Program-made: the position numbers and the translations under genes
Source of the DNA: Vibrio barjaei
Lineage (GTDB): Bacteria > Pseudomonadota > Gammaproteobacteria > Enterobacterales > Vibrionaceae
Length of the DNA: 64,000 bases
Reading direction: 5' to 3'
Assembly: GCF_001639065.2 (NCBI RefSeq)
Contig: NZ_LQXO02000042.1
Span: 92,788-156,787, forward strand
Shown: positions 8,050 to 16,538 of the stretch, in pieces
Position numbering within the stretch: the stretch's first letter is position 1
How the letters are laid out: the number at the start of each line of letters is the position of its first letter
The notes under the pieces: generated by a model
Database searches by the model: none
The model's input: the letters and a program-made list of their open reading frames with translations, nothing else
Told to the model about the DNA's origin: nothing

Positions 8050-9828
8050 CTAGATTCTGCCTTGAAGCGGGATAATTGTCACGCTTTCGCCTACTTTTAC
8101 CGTATCGATATGTGGTGCAATCTCTATTAGGCAGTTTGCTTCACTCATCGAACGTAAGATCCCCGAGCCTTGTTTTCCAGTCGTGCGAACCATTAACTGT
8201 CCCGATTCTTCATCGAGCTCGTAGAAGCCTCGGCTAAACTCGGTTCTTCCTTGGCGGGAACGCAGTGGCTCTGAGGCAATGGCGATGGCTTTGTGTGGTA
8301 CAAACTGTCCAACACCTTGCATCTTCTTAATCGCAGGTTCAACAAAGTTAATAAACGATACCATCACTGCGACTGGATTTCCTGGAAGACCAAAGAATGG
8401 TGTTCCATTGATGTCACCAAAAGCGAGAGGACGTCCAGGGCGCATATTAATACGCCAAAAATCAACGTTACCGTGTTTTTCAAGAACGTTCTTAATAAAG
8501 TCAGCGTCTCCGACAGAGACACCACCCGAGGTAATAACCAGGTCCGCACTGTGACTCGCTTCAGTGATCGCATTCTCCATAACGGACTCATCATCTTCGA
8601 GGATGCCAAGGTCAACAATCTCACAGCCTAATTTCTGTAACATCGCCATGATAGTAAAGCGATTCGAGTCATAAATAGAGTGAGCACGCAGAGGTGTTCC
8701 AGGGGCTTGAACTTCATCACCGGTAGAAAATACCGCGACTTTTAGGTTGCGATTCACGTTTACGCTATCTAGCCCAAGCGAGGCGATCATGCCCATCTCA
8801 GGTGCCTGCAACAATGTGCCGGTTTCAAATACCGATTGATTGATCGCTAGGTCTTCTCCAGCTTGACGAACATTTTGTCCAGTCTTAATGCTGGCATCAC
8901 CAAAGTTCACTGTATCGCCATCGACATTAGCCTGTTCGCGCATTATAACGGTATCAGCACAGGCTGGCATTGGCGCTCCAGTCATGATTTGTACCGACTC
9001 ACCAGAGCGAAGTTCTTGGTCGTAGCCATAACCTGCCATCACACTCGCGACGACATTGAATTGTTCTAGTCCAGCATCTGCACCAATGATGGCATAGCCG
9101 TCCATTGCTGAGTTGGTGAATGCTGGTACATTGATAGGGGACGAAATATTTTCTGCTAGCGTGCGGCCATAAGCATTGATTAGTGGGATAGTTTCAGATG
9201 CAGACAAAGCATTTACGGCGTTAAGAATTTGCTCTTGACCTTGTTTCACGGATAAGAAAGCGGGTGATAGCGTATCGCAGCACGCTGCCTCTTTCTTAGG
9301 GCTAGAGGCCTCTGGGCTAACATAATTTAAGATGAACCTTGTAATCGCGTCCAAATCATTGATGCTCATTGTTGGTAGTGACACATCCAACTCACTGTCA
9401 CTGGCGATAGCAATAATATTGTCATCGCTTGGGTGTAGCCAAGGTTTGCCCACTTCTTTACGGTTTAGCTCAATTTTAGGGAAGGCGATGTTCTTGCAAC
9501 CCTCAACAAGAATCAAATCCAGCGCTTGATGATCAAAACGCGTCAACAAGTATTCAAAGTTTGCTTCAGCCTCAGGGGTTTCCGTCATCAACGCATGTCG
9601 ATATCGAGAAGAGATCAACATCTGGCTAGCGCCCGCTTTACGTAGGCGATAGCTGTCTTTACCTGGTTTATCTACATCGAAGTTATGATGCGCATGCTTT
9701 AGCACACCAATTCTTAGCCCGGTAGCGGTTAATTTTGGAAGTAAGGCTTCCAACAACGTTGTTTTGCCGGTACCGCTATAAGCAGCGAAACCCAGAAGTG
9801 GGACATTATTAATGGATTTGATGGTCAT
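8050..9828 (-). CDS. MobB-MoeA fusion: MGD biosynthesis adaptor and molybdopterin molybdotransferase
   Basis: 592 residues in two parts. Residues 1 to about 170 are MobB, a GTP-binding adaptor with the P-loop Gly-Thr-Gly-Lys-Thr-Thr near residue 20 and the His-His-X-Phe-Asp-Val-Asp-X-Pro-Gly-Lys-Asp-Ser segment. Residues from about 195 on are MoeA, which inserts molybdate (or tungstate) into adenylated molybdopterin; it shows Asn-Ser-Ala-Met-Asp-Gly-Tyr-Ala, Met-Thr-Gly-Ala-Pro, Ser-Thr-Gly-Asp-Glu and Gly-Leu-Pro-Gly-Asn-Pro. The start codon overlaps the mobA stop (ATGA), so the two are translationally coupled. Last cofactor gene of the tupABC-mobA-mobB/moeA operon. It supplies bis-MGD-type cofactor, for which the formate dehydrogenase here is an obvious client. 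Confidence 0.93.
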   Translation of the reverse strand: MTIKSINNVPLLGFAAYSGTGKTTLLEALLPKLTATGLRIGVLKHAHHNFDVDKPGKDSYRLRKAGASQMLISSRYRHALMTETPEAEANFEYLLTRFDHQALDLILVEGCKNIAFPKIELNRKEVGKPWLHPSDDNIIAIASDSELDVSLPTMSINDLDAITRFILNYVSPEASSPKKEAACCDTLSPAFLSVKQGQEQILNAVNALSASETIPLINAYGRTLAENISSPINVPAFTNSAMDGYAIIGADAGLEQFNVVASVMAGYGYDQELRSGESVQIMTGAPMPACADTVIMREQANVDGDTVNFGDASIKTGQNVRQAGEDLAINQSVFETGTLLQAPEMGMIASLGLDSVNVNRNLKVAVFSTGDEVQAPGTPLRAHSIYDSNRFTIMAMLQKLGCEIVDLGILEDDESVMENAITEASHSADLVITSGGVSVGDADFIKNVLEKHGNVDFWRINMRPGRPLAFGDINGTPFFGLPGNPVAVMVSFINFVEPAIKKMQGVGQFVPHKAIAIASEPLRSRQGRTEFSRGFYELDEESGQLMVRTTGKQGSGILRSMSEANCLIEIAPHIDTVKVGESVTIIPLQGRI

Positions 9829-10433
9829 AGAGGGCTCTTCTGTGAATGCTCAATGGTTGCTGATAGTTTCGACAGTTCTTCTGGTGTATTTAGATTAACA
9901 AAACAATCGGGATTATCTGAAAAATCAACGTACTTGGTATTGCACTCTTTGTATAACAAAATGATTTTTCTATCGCCACGCTCTAAAAATGCTTCCAATT
10001 TCGGTATAACTCGCTTGTGAAACATGGTGAAAACAGGCTGATGAAAATCGCCGTCATGTGCCACTAAAATGTCGGTCGAGTCTTCGACAGCATGACAAAA
10101 ACGCTCAACAATACTTTCATCGATAAACGGACTATCACATGGGACAAAGCCGACCCAGTCTGTTGATGAAGCGGCCAAGCCAGCGTGCATTCCACCAAGA
10201 GGTCCCGGATAATCTTTATACGTATCGCTAATAACGGGAGCATATTGGCTATATTGGTCTACATTGCGGTTGGCGTTAATGGTAATGGATGAAGTTTGTG
10301 TGGTGAGTCGTTGTAAAACATACTCGATTAAGGGCTTACCATTAAAATCTATTAAGCCCTTGTCATTTCCGCCCATACGAGACGCTTGGCCTCCGGCGAG
10401 GATAACCCAACTAGTCTGAGTTGGATGCAACAT
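9825..10433 (-). CDS. mobA: Molybdenum cofactor guanylyltransferase MobA
   Basis: 202 residues from the chosen ATG. MobA transfers GMP from GTP to molybdopterin to make the guanine dinucleotide (MGD) form used by formate dehydrogenases and related oxidoreductases. The N-terminal signature Leu-Ala-Gly-Gly-X-X-Ser-Arg-Met-Gly-Gly-X-Asp-Lys-Gly-Leu is complete, and Pro-Cys-Asp-Ser-Pro-Phe provides the metal/GTP site. Upstream in-frame codons to 10466 lie within the preceding gene and would add eleven unneeded residues. It overlaps the end of the ABC ATPase gene by 23 bp and the start of mobB/moeA by 4 bp. Confidence 0.93.
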   Translation of the reverse strand: MLHPTQTSWVILAGGQASRMGGNDKGLIDFNGKPLIEYVLQRLTTQTSSITINANRNVDQYSQYAPVISDTYKDYPGPLGGMHAGLAASSTDWVGFVPCDSPFIDESIVERFCHAVEDSTDILVAHDGDFHQPVFTMFHKRVIPKLEAFLERGDRKIILLYKECNTKYVDFSDNPDCFVNLNTPEELSKLSATIEHSQKSPL

Positions 10434-11133
10434 AATCACTCTCTTGATCGGTTTGTTTTTTATCAATAATTTGTAGCAGTGGAGATTCTATCAAGGTGCA
10501 GTCTTTTATCCACCATTGTTTTCGACACAACTTAGTTAATGCATTAGATTGATGGCTCGTGACCACAATACTAGAACCGTGCTTTAAAAGGTCCTCAGCC
10601 ATGAAAACTAAACGTTCAATTGATTCTTGATCAAGGGAGGCACTTGGTTCGTCCATCAACAAAATAGAAGGTTTTAGAACCCAAGCGCGAGCCATAGCAA
10701 CTCGCTGTTTTTCACCGCCAGATAACACTGATACATGCTCGTCAGCGAGCGTTTCAAGCCCGACTAATCGCAACGCTGCAATCACTTCTGCGCGCTTATC
10801 ATGAGCTTCTAGTCGCTTATGCTTGATGCCATACGCGACATTTTGATAGACCGAGCCATCAAAAAGGTAAGGGGATTGATGAAGATAAATAACGTCTTTA
10901 CGACCTGAACCACCAAACATGCGCGAAATTATGCTTTGGCAATTGGGAAATACTTCACCTGATGTAGGTTTTAATAAGCCAGCCAAGATCTTCAGTAGTG
11001 TAGTTTTACCGACGCCATTATCGCCTTTTAAGTAAACTGCTTCATTTGGCCCGATCGTTAGGGATGGAATATGAAATAAGACACGGTCTTTGAACCGCAT
11101 GGAAACCTGCTTTGCCTTAAGCTGTATTGTCAT
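10411..11133 (-). CDS. tupC: Tungstate ABC transporter ATP-binding protein
   Basis: 240 residues, one ABC nucleotide-binding domain: Walker A Gly-Asp-Asn-Gly-Val-Gly-Lys-Thr-Thr near residue 40, signature Leu-Ser-Gly-Gly-Glu-Lys-Gln-Arg, Walker B Ile-Leu-Leu-Met-Asp-Glu-Pro and switch His in Thr-Ser-His-Gln. It powers uptake with the permease and binding protein encoded directly upstream. The tungstate rather than molybdate assignment comes from the binding protein. It lacks the C-terminal TOBE/Mop extension of ModC, as expected for TupC. Confidence 0.88.
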   Translation of the reverse strand: MTIQLKAKQVSMRFKDRVLFHIPSLTIGPNEAVYLKGDNGVGKTTLLKILAGLLKPTSGEVFPNCQSIISRMFGGSGRKDVIYLHQSPYLFDGSVYQNVAYGIKHKRLEAHDKRAEVIAALRLVGLETLADEHVSVLSGGEKQRVAMARAWVLKPSILLMDEPSASLDQESIERLVFMAEDLLKHGSSIVVTSHQSNALTKLCRKQWWIKDCTLIESPLLQIIDKKQTDQESDYVASNSD

Positions 11134-11196
11134 TATTGTCCCTCAAGCAGAGTCTTGGATTAATTATAGTGTTTGAAACAAAAAACGTTGAGCAAG

Positions 11197-11895
11197 TTAA
11201 GTTCTAAGGACGCCTTTACCACGCATTGATGACAGCATAAAGTTAAGCACCAATGCCAACACCAATAGGACGATTCCTAAGGCGACGCCTTGTGCGAAAG
11301 CACCTTTGTGGCTCTCCATAGCAATGGCTGTAGGGATATTTCTGGTTAGGCCCATTATATTACCACCGACCATCATTGAGCAGCCCACTTCGGTGACGAT
11401 TCGAGAGAAACCAGCAATCACAGCGGCCATTAACGGAAAACGCGACTCCCAAATGAGCGTCATGAGCGTTCTAAAACGTGAAACACCTAGTGTTACAGAG
11501 GTTTCCATTGCTCTTCGGTCAGTACTTTGCAAAGCCCCATGCATCATCGACACCAAAACTGGAAAACAGATCAATATTTGACCCACAATCATGGCGCGTT
11601 GTGTAAACAGCATTTCCCAGTCACCCAAAGGTCCCGAGCGTGATAGCAGCATATACAAAAGCAATCCAATCACAACGGTTGGAATCGCTTGCATGGTGTT
11701 GACCAATGAAAGCAGAAACCATTTTCCGGGAAAGTTACTGTAAGCTAAAAAATAGGAGGCAATAATGGCGGGCAAAACAACCAGTGACACGGCGGATATA
11801 GAGACGCTAAACGACACGGCTACGATACGCCATAGATCTTTGTCTAGACTAAATAGGAGGCTTAACGCCTCCATAGTGGTTTCGGTGATGCTCAT
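11197..11895 (-). CDS. tupB: Tungstate ABC transporter permease
   Basis: 232 residues with five to six membrane helices and the permease loop Glu-X-X-X-Thr-Leu-Gly-Val-Ser-Arg-Phe-Arg-Thr-Leu that docks with the ATPase. It matches the short TupB/WtpB-type permeases. Its ATG overlaps the last base of the binding protein gene, so the two are translated together. It moves the oxyanion delivered by the periplasmic binding protein through the inner membrane. Confidence 0.88.
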   Translation of the reverse strand: MSITETTMEALSLLFSLDKDLWRIVAVSFSVSISAVSLVVLPAIIASYFLAYSNFPGKWFLLSLVNTMQAIPTVVIGLLLYMLLSRSGPLGDWEMLFTQRAMIVGQILICFPVLVSMMHGALQSTDRRAMETSVTLGVSRFRTLMTLIWESRFPLMAAVIAGFSRIVTEVGCSMMVGGNIMGLTRNIPTAIAMESHKGAFAQGVALGIVLLVLALVLNFMLSSMRGKGVLRT

Positions 11896-12728
11896 TAACT
11901 GTTCGTTTTCTTCGCGTCAGCCACGAACAATTGTTCGCCCATTTTACGATAGCTATTGATCATAGATTGTCCCTTATCTGATACCAACCAGTCACTCAGT
12001 ACGCGAGCGCCTTTGGTATTAAGAGTAGGGTAACGCTCTGGGTTTACAATAATGACTTGGTACGGATTGAAGAGCTGCTTGTCACCTTGGAACAAAATTT
12101 CAAGGTCGAGCTTAGCTTGGTAAGCAAGCCACGTCCCTCTGTCTGTCATCGTATAGCCTTGCATTTCTGAGGCCATATTAAGTGTTGGTCCCATACCTTG
12201 GCCTACAGAACGATAGCCGCCGAAGTTAGGCTCAATCTTAGTTTGTTTCCAGATTTGCAGCTCTTTTTTGTGAGTACCAGAGTCATCACCTCGAGAGACA
12301 AAAATGGCGTTAGTTTTAGCGATGTGTGAGAACACTTCTTCTATAGTTTTCTGATCGTGTACGTCAGCGCTGTCTTTCTCTGGTCCTACGATTACAAAAT
12401 CGTTATACATTACGCTACGTGGTTCTATACCATAGCCCGCATCGACAAAGTTCTGTTCCGCTCTAGGAGCGTGTGTCATAACGACATCAACATCACCATT
12501 TTCTCCCATTTTCAGAGATTTACCTGTACCAGCTGCAATAATATCAACTTGATAGCCAGTATCAGTGGTAAATTCTGGGAGTAGGTAGTCGAGAAGACCG
12601 GAATGGTAGGTACTGGTTGTAGTTGCGAGGCGGATGCGAGATTGGTCGGTATCTGTACTATCTGCATAAGCCGTTGCAGATAGTGCCGCTAGAGACACAG
12701 CAGAAACCATTAATCTTGAGAATGTCAT
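11895..12728 (-). CDS. tupA: Tungstate-binding periplasmic protein TupA
   Basis: 277 residues from the chosen ATG. The signal peptide is MTFSRLMVSAVSLAALSATAYA. The mature protein begins close to Leu-Ala-Thr-Thr-Thr-Ser-Thr, the oxyanion-binding TTTS segment typical of TupA, and contains Ser-Arg-Gly-Asp-Asp-Ser-Gly-Thr-His-Lys-Lys-Glu, also a TupA hallmark. TupA binds tungstate far better than molybdate. The frame extends upstream to 12815, but codons before 12740 encode a non-signal-like basic stretch within the proposed leader, and GGACAATATT precedes this ATG. First gene of the operon and preceded by a sigma-54 promoter. It may also bind molybdate weakly. Confidence 0.88.
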   Translation of the reverse strand: MTFSRLMVSAVSLAALSATAYADSTDTDQSRIRLATTTSTYHSGLLDYLLPEFTTDTGYQVDIIAAGTGKSLKMGENGDVDVVMTHAPRAEQNFVDAGYGIEPRSVMYNDFVIVGPEKDSADVHDQKTIEEVFSHIAKTNAIFVSRGDDSGTHKKELQIWKQTKIEPNFGGYRSVGQGMGPTLNMASEMQGYTMTDRGTWLAYQAKLDLEILFQGDKQLFNPYQVIIVNPERYPTLNTKGARVLSDWLVSDKGQSMINSYRKMGEQLFVADAKKTNS

Positions 12729-12771
12729 AATATTGTCCATTTTGGTTATTTTTATCATTAGTCTACGTAAA

Positions 12772-12849
12772 CGCATGACAGCTTGGTGAAGAACAACGCC
12801 ACCAGCATAATTCATACACTAGGTACCCTTCGTCATGCGTATGGTACCT
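12772..12849 (-). promoter_or_regulatory. Structured leader of the tup operon (possible RNA switch)
   Basis: Between the predicted transcription start (about 12863) and the tupA start (12728) the RNA has a perfect 9-bp inverted repeat: ACGCATGAC (12840 to 12832) with GTCATGCGT (12780 to 12772). Inside is a smaller TGGTG/CACCA hairpin at about 12785-12805. A second repeat, AGGTACC (12849-12843) with GGTACCT (12827-12821), forms a hairpin whose loop holds the first ACGCATGAC, so the two structures compete or form a pseudoknot. It does not match the Moco riboswitch consensus as I remember it. Function as a leader switch is inference. Confidence 0.45.
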
Positions 12850-12873
12850 ATTCCTATACGCGTGCTACCTTTA

Positions 12874-12889
12874 AGCAAAGACAATGCCA
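12874..12889 (-). promoter_or_regulatory. Sigma-54 (-24/-12) promoter of the tup operon
   Basis: On the minus strand TGGCATTGTCTTTGCT has the -24 GG and -12 GC exactly ten bases apart, close to the consensus TGGCAC-N5-TTGCW. Predicted start of transcription is near 12863, giving a leader of about 135 bases before tupA. The gene pointing the other way encodes a sigma-54 activator. Confidence 0.8.
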
Positions 12890-12917
12890 TAATTTCCTTA
12901 GAAAAAAAGCGGCAAAG

Positions 12918-12934
12918 TGCGACATTTTGCTAAT
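12918..12934. promoter_or_regulatory. Activator site, half-conserved copy (site A, tup side)
   Basis: TGCGACA-TTT-TGCTAAT: the left half fits the operator TGNGACA-N3-TGTCNCA exactly and the right half keeps only TG. It is centred about 63 bp upstream of the predicted tup start. Confidence 0.55.
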
Positions 12935-12967
12935 ATTTCTCGCAGTTAAACTACAATTAGTTTGAGC

Positions 12968-12984
12968 TGGGACAAAATGTCGCA
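12968..12984. promoter_or_regulatory. Activator site, strong palindrome (site B, tup side)
   Basis: TGGGACA-AAA-TGTCGCA, a near-perfect 17-bp palindrome centred about 113 bp upstream of the predicted tup start, a normal distance for a sigma-54 enhancer. The same palindrome class occurs at the same distance before the formate dehydrogenase promoter (25064-25080). Confidence 0.75.
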
Positions 12985-13012
12985 ATTTAACCCATGATGT
13001 TTTGTAGCAGAT

Positions 13013-13029
13013 TGGTACACTCTGTCTCA
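13013..13029. promoter_or_regulatory. Activator site next to the regulator gene (site C)
   Basis: TGGTACA-CTC-TGTCTCA: the right half is exact and the left half matches 5 of 7. It ends 24 bp before the regulator start codon, a position that suits autoregulation. The left-half variant GGTACA also occurs in the middle site of the formate dehydrogenase region. Confidence 0.55.
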
Positions 13030-13052
13030 AACAGGAACGAATACATATATTT

Positions 13053-14507
13053 ATGACTTTTTTTCAAACCTCCGAAATTACCAACCAACTGACGTCTCCA
13101 TATCTCGCTTTCTCTGTACTTGTCGTTGATGATGAAGTCGGTATGCAAGCCATTCTTAAAAAAGCACTGAGTAAAGGGTTTGGACAAGTCGACACTGCAG
13201 GAAGTGTTGAAGAAGCCGAACAGCTTAGGATCAACCACCACTATGATCTGATCATTTTGGATATCAACTTACCTGGCAGGTCTGGTATTGAGTGGGAAGA
13301 AGCGTTTAACGACTTAGATCGTAAAGCCGACGTGATATTTATGACAGGTTACGCTGACTTGGAGGTCGCAATCAGTGCTTTAAAACTAGGAGCGTCTGAT
13401 TTTATCTTAAAGCCCTTCAACCTAGACCAAATGCTACAAGCCGTTAAACGCTGTATGGATAAGCGACTGGCTGAAAGAATCAATGTTGCTTTGAGTCATG
13501 ATATTAGCCGACGTGTTAGTAAAGAAATTATCGGCCTTTCTGAAAAGACCAAGAACTTAAAACAGCTCATCGGTCAATTTGCGCCATCTAGAGCGTCGGT
13601 GTTGATAGAAGGAGAGTCGGGAACAGGCAAAGAATTGGTCGCGAGAGGTATTCATACGGCCAGTAAACGACAAGGGCCATTTGTTGCTGTAAATTGCGGT
13701 GCACTAGCTCCAGAACTCTTGGAAAGTGAATTGTTTGGCCACGCCGCAGGTGCTTTTACTGGTGCTAAGAAGAATCGAGAAGGGCTTTTCCGGGTTGCCA
13801 GTGGGGGAACATTATTTTTAGACGAAATAGGTGAAATGCCCCTGGCGATGCAAGCGTCTTTACTGCGTGTACTTGAGCAGAGAACGGTTAGACCTGTGGG
13901 TACAGAAAAAGAGATCAGTATTGATGTTAGAGTCGTTGCCGCAACTAATCGCAACCTACAAGAAGAGGTCGATCAAGGGAAGTTTCGGCAGGATCTTTAC
14001 TACCGGTTAAATGTTTTGAAAATAGAAGTGCCAGCGTTAAGAGAACGCCTTGCCGACTTATCAGACTTGGTACCTTTCTTTACTCGGGCGCTTGCCAAAG
14101 AACTGGGTGTTCCAGAGCCCAAATGGGCTCATGAGGATATGCACTCCATGCAAGATTACGATTGGCCGGGCAATGTGCGTGAACTCAAGAACTTGTTAGA
14201 ACGCTGCATTCTTCTCAATAAACCGCCAGCTCACTACTTCAATGAGTTAAAAGGAGCTCCGGTTAACACTTCTATCACCATGTCTGTTAACGATTTGACC
14301 ACAATGCCCGCGAATTCGGCGATTCAAGATGGCCAGTTTGGTTATCCTAACTCTTGGTCTCTAAAAGATGTCGAAAAATCTCATATTCAGCAGGTGGTAG
14401 AAGCGCATTCCGGCAATAAATCGGCAGCGTCGCGAGATCTAGGTGTAGCACGTAAGACATTAGAACGTAAATACAAAGAGTGGGACGAAGGCTGCGCAGA
14501 TGAATAG
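13053..14507 (+). CDS. Sigma-54-dependent response regulator (NtrC family)
   Basis: 484 residues. The receiver domain is at 20-135 with Asp-Asp-Glu at 26-28, phospho-acceptor Asp70 (Leu-Ile-Ile-Leu-Asp) and Lys in Leu-Lys-Pro-Phe. The AAA+ domain covers about 160-395, with Walker A Gly-Glu-Ser-Gly-Thr-Gly-Lys-Glu and the GAFTGA loop that contacts sigma-54. A Fis-type HTH is at the C-terminus (Asn-Lys-Ser-Ala-Ala-Ser-Arg-Asp-Leu-Gly-Val-Ala-Arg-Lys-Thr-Leu). It overlaps the sensor kinase gene by 8 bp. Divergent from tup, with its likely operators in the shared intergenic region and again before the formate dehydrogenase operon. I infer that it activates both. The family is certain; the regulon is inference. 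Confidence 0.92.
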   Translation: MTFFQTSEITNQLTSPYLAFSVLVVDDEVGMQAILKKALSKGFGQVDTAGSVEEAEQLRINHHYDLIILDINLPGRSGIEWEEAFNDLDRKADVIFMTGYADLEVAISALKLGASDFILKPFNLDQMLQAVKRCMDKRLAERINVALSHDISRRVSKEIIGLSEKTKNLKQLIGQFAPSRASVLIEGESGTGKELVARGIHTASKRQGPFVAVNCGALAPELLESELFGHAAGAFTGAKKNREGLFRVASGGTLFLDEIGEMPLAMQASLLRVLEQRTVRPVGTEKEISIDVRVVAATNRNLQEEVDQGKFRQDLYYRLNVLKIEVPALRERLADLSDLVPFFTRALAKELGVPEPKWAHEDMHSMQDYDWPGNVRELKNLLERCILLNKPPAHYFNELKGAPVNTSITMSVNDLTTMPANSAIQDGQFGYPNSWSLKDVEKSHIQQVVEAHSGNKSAASRDLGVARKTLERKYKEWDEGCADE

Positions 14508-16524
14508 ATTGATGCGCCTTTGGAATAAATGGCGCTACAGAACCAAATCAATGGTTCGATACCGTCTGTTGTTTTTAACGTCAGCGCCTATTTTCCTCAC
14601 CCTGATCGCGTTATTTGGTATAACGGCTTACTGGTCCATTCACTATACATGGCAGAGTGCGCTGATTGACGTATCTGAACGCTTAAGCATCGTTGGCGAC
14701 AAAATCGATAGCTTGCAAGATGAACAATACGACCACATCCAAGCCTTCTCGGAATCGTATGAGTTTCGGACTCGTTTAACTCATATTCAAACCAATAACG
14801 AATTTGATGTGTGGGTAAGTTCTCAACGTGAGCGTTATCAACTGGATTTCTTGCGTTGGATGCCTGCTAACAAGATTAGTCAATCCGGATACCGAAAAAT
14901 GGCACAGCAACGCTCTTTCTTTGATGTGCTGTCGAGAGCTGCAGCTTTTGAGATGGAACCGTCACTGGCGGAACATTCAGAGGTTTGGCAACAAGAAAAC
15001 CACGTGCTTGAGGAACGCTCTCTGGTCAGCCGCTCAATCATCGCTGTATTTGATGACAACAGTCACTTACTTGGCTATTTGGATGGCGGCGTCTTAATGA
15101 ACAACAATTTGGCACTGGTGGACCGTATTCGCGACACCATTTATCCAGTGAGTAACCGTGAACGTCATATACAAGGAACGGTGACCTTATTCCTTGATGA
15201 TTTACGAATTGCGACCAATGTACCGATGGACGAGTCATACACCGGTAGGCGGGCACTTGGTACCTTAGTGTCTGAAGAAGTTAGCAATGCCGTGTTAGTA
15301 AAGGGTGAGAGTTGGATAGATAAAGCGTACGTTTACGATACGTGGTACATCGCTGGCTACAAGCCGATTCGCGATATCGATAACAACATTGTGGGCATTG
15401 CCTATACTGGCTATTTAGTTTGGCCTTTAATTAAAACTTATATCACTAACATCGGTGAGGTGAGTGTCATCATCATCGGCTTACTTTTGGCTTCTGGCTT
15501 TATTGTTTATCGCGGTGCTCGGGATCTATTTAGACCCATTGAACAGATTCATCGTGTGGTAAAAATGGTTCAGTTAGGCAAAGATGAAGAACGTATTGGT
15601 GCGTTAGGGCTGGATGATAAACACGAGCTAAGTCAACTCGCTAAGCAGTTTGACAACATGCTTAATCAACTACAGTTCCGTAATGAGCAGATTCAAGAAG
15701 CAGCTCATGAACTTGAAGGTAAAGTGCATTCTCGTACCGCCAGCCTAAAAGAGAAAACGGAGCAGCTTGAGTTACATATCAAGCTGTTAAATCAAACTCG
15801 AAATAAACTTGTTACCAATGAAAAACTGGCCGCCTTAGGGGAGCTAACTGCGGGCATTGCCCATGAGATTAACAACCCTACAGCAGTTATTTTGGGCAAC
15901 GTTGAGCTTATGCGTTTCGAATTGGGATCCGATGTATCTCGTGTTGAAGAAGAAATTGATGTCATATTGGCGCAAATCGATCGCATTCGAAACATTACTC
16001 GAAGTCTGCTTCAATACAGTCGCCAAGGCGGTGTGCAAGATGAAGTCACATGGCAGCACGTGAATCCAATTGTGGATGAAAGCGTCACATTGGTAAGAAC
16101 TGGAGCGAAGAAACGCGACGTTGAATTCATCGTCGACCTTAATGCGAAAACGCCAGTCGAAGTGAATAGACATCAACTTCTGCAAATACTGGTCAACCTG
16201 CAAATGAATGCCATTCATGCTATGCAAGGTAAGGGGCGTTTAACCGTCTTAACAGAAGATTGGGTAGAAGGAGGACAAAGCATAGGCTCACTGATTCATG
16301 TTATAGACGAAGGCTGCGGCATTTCTGATGCCAATATCAAACGAATTTTCGATCCGTTTTTTACCACTAAGCGAGATGGTACTGGATTAGGTCTTTCTGT
16401 ATCTCAGAGTATTCTGAGCCAAACGGGAGGTGAGATCCGTGTGAAGTCTAAGCTTGGTGAGGGTAGCCAGTTTACACTTTATTTACCGCAAAAAGCGGAT
16501 CATCATTTACTGGTTAGCGCATAA
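14500..16524 (+). CDS. Membrane sensor histidine kinase, partner of the sigma-54 regulator
   Basis: 674 residues. A transmembrane helix lies at about 20-45, a long periplasmic sensor region at about 46-312 and a second helix at about 313-340, followed by HAMP and a coiled coil. The dimerisation domain has the phospho-acceptor in Gly-Ile-Ala-His-Glu-Ile-Asn-Asn-Pro (His about 455) and the ATPase domain has N, G1 (Asp-Glu-Gly-Cys-Gly-Ile) and G2 (Gly-Thr-Gly-Leu-Gly-Leu) boxes. The periplasmic region ends in Trp-Tyr-Ile-Ala-Gly-Tyr-Lys-Pro-Ile...Gly-Ile-Ala-Tyr-Thr-Gly, typical of Cache-type domains that bind small ligands, often carboxylates. From context the ligand could be formate or an oxyanion. 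The NtrB/DctB-like H-box fits pairing with a sigma-54 activator. Confidence 0.92.
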   Translation: MNRLMRLWNKWRYRTKSMVRYRLLFLTSAPIFLTLIALFGITAYWSIHYTWQSALIDVSERLSIVGDKIDSLQDEQYDHIQAFSESYEFRTRLTHIQTNNEFDVWVSSQRERYQLDFLRWMPANKISQSGYRKMAQQRSFFDVLSRAAAFEMEPSLAEHSEVWQQENHVLEERSLVSRSIIAVFDDNSHLLGYLDGGVLMNNNLALVDRIRDTIYPVSNRERHIQGTVTLFLDDLRIATNVPMDESYTGRRALGTLVSEEVSNAVLVKGESWIDKAYVYDTWYIAGYKPIRDIDNNIVGIAYTGYLVWPLIKTYITNIGEVSVIIIGLLLASGFIVYRGARDLFRPIEQIHRVVKMVQLGKDEERIGALGLDDKHELSQLAKQFDNMLNQLQFRNEQIQEAAHELEGKVHSRTASLKEKTEQLELHIKLLNQTRNKLVTNEKLAALGELTAGIAHEINNPTAVILGNVELMRFELGSDVSRVEEEIDVILAQIDRIRNITRSLLQYSRQGGVQDEVTWQHVNPIVDESVTLVRTGAKKRDVEFIVDLNAKTPVEVNRHQLLQILVNLQMNAIHAMQGKGRLTVLTEDWVEGGQSIGSLIHVIDEGCGISDANIKRIFDPFFTTKRDGTGLGLSVSQSILSQTGGEIRVKSKLGEGSQFTLYLPQKADHHLLVSA

Positions 16525-16538
16525 CGAAAGAAATTCGA

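Noticed and set aside
12728..12863. Moco riboswitch in the tup leader
   Set aside because: The conserved CCTCCCG and GAAAGGTG-like blocks and the outer GCC/GGC stem that I recall for the Moco motif are absent. Only an unassigned structured leader is claimed.
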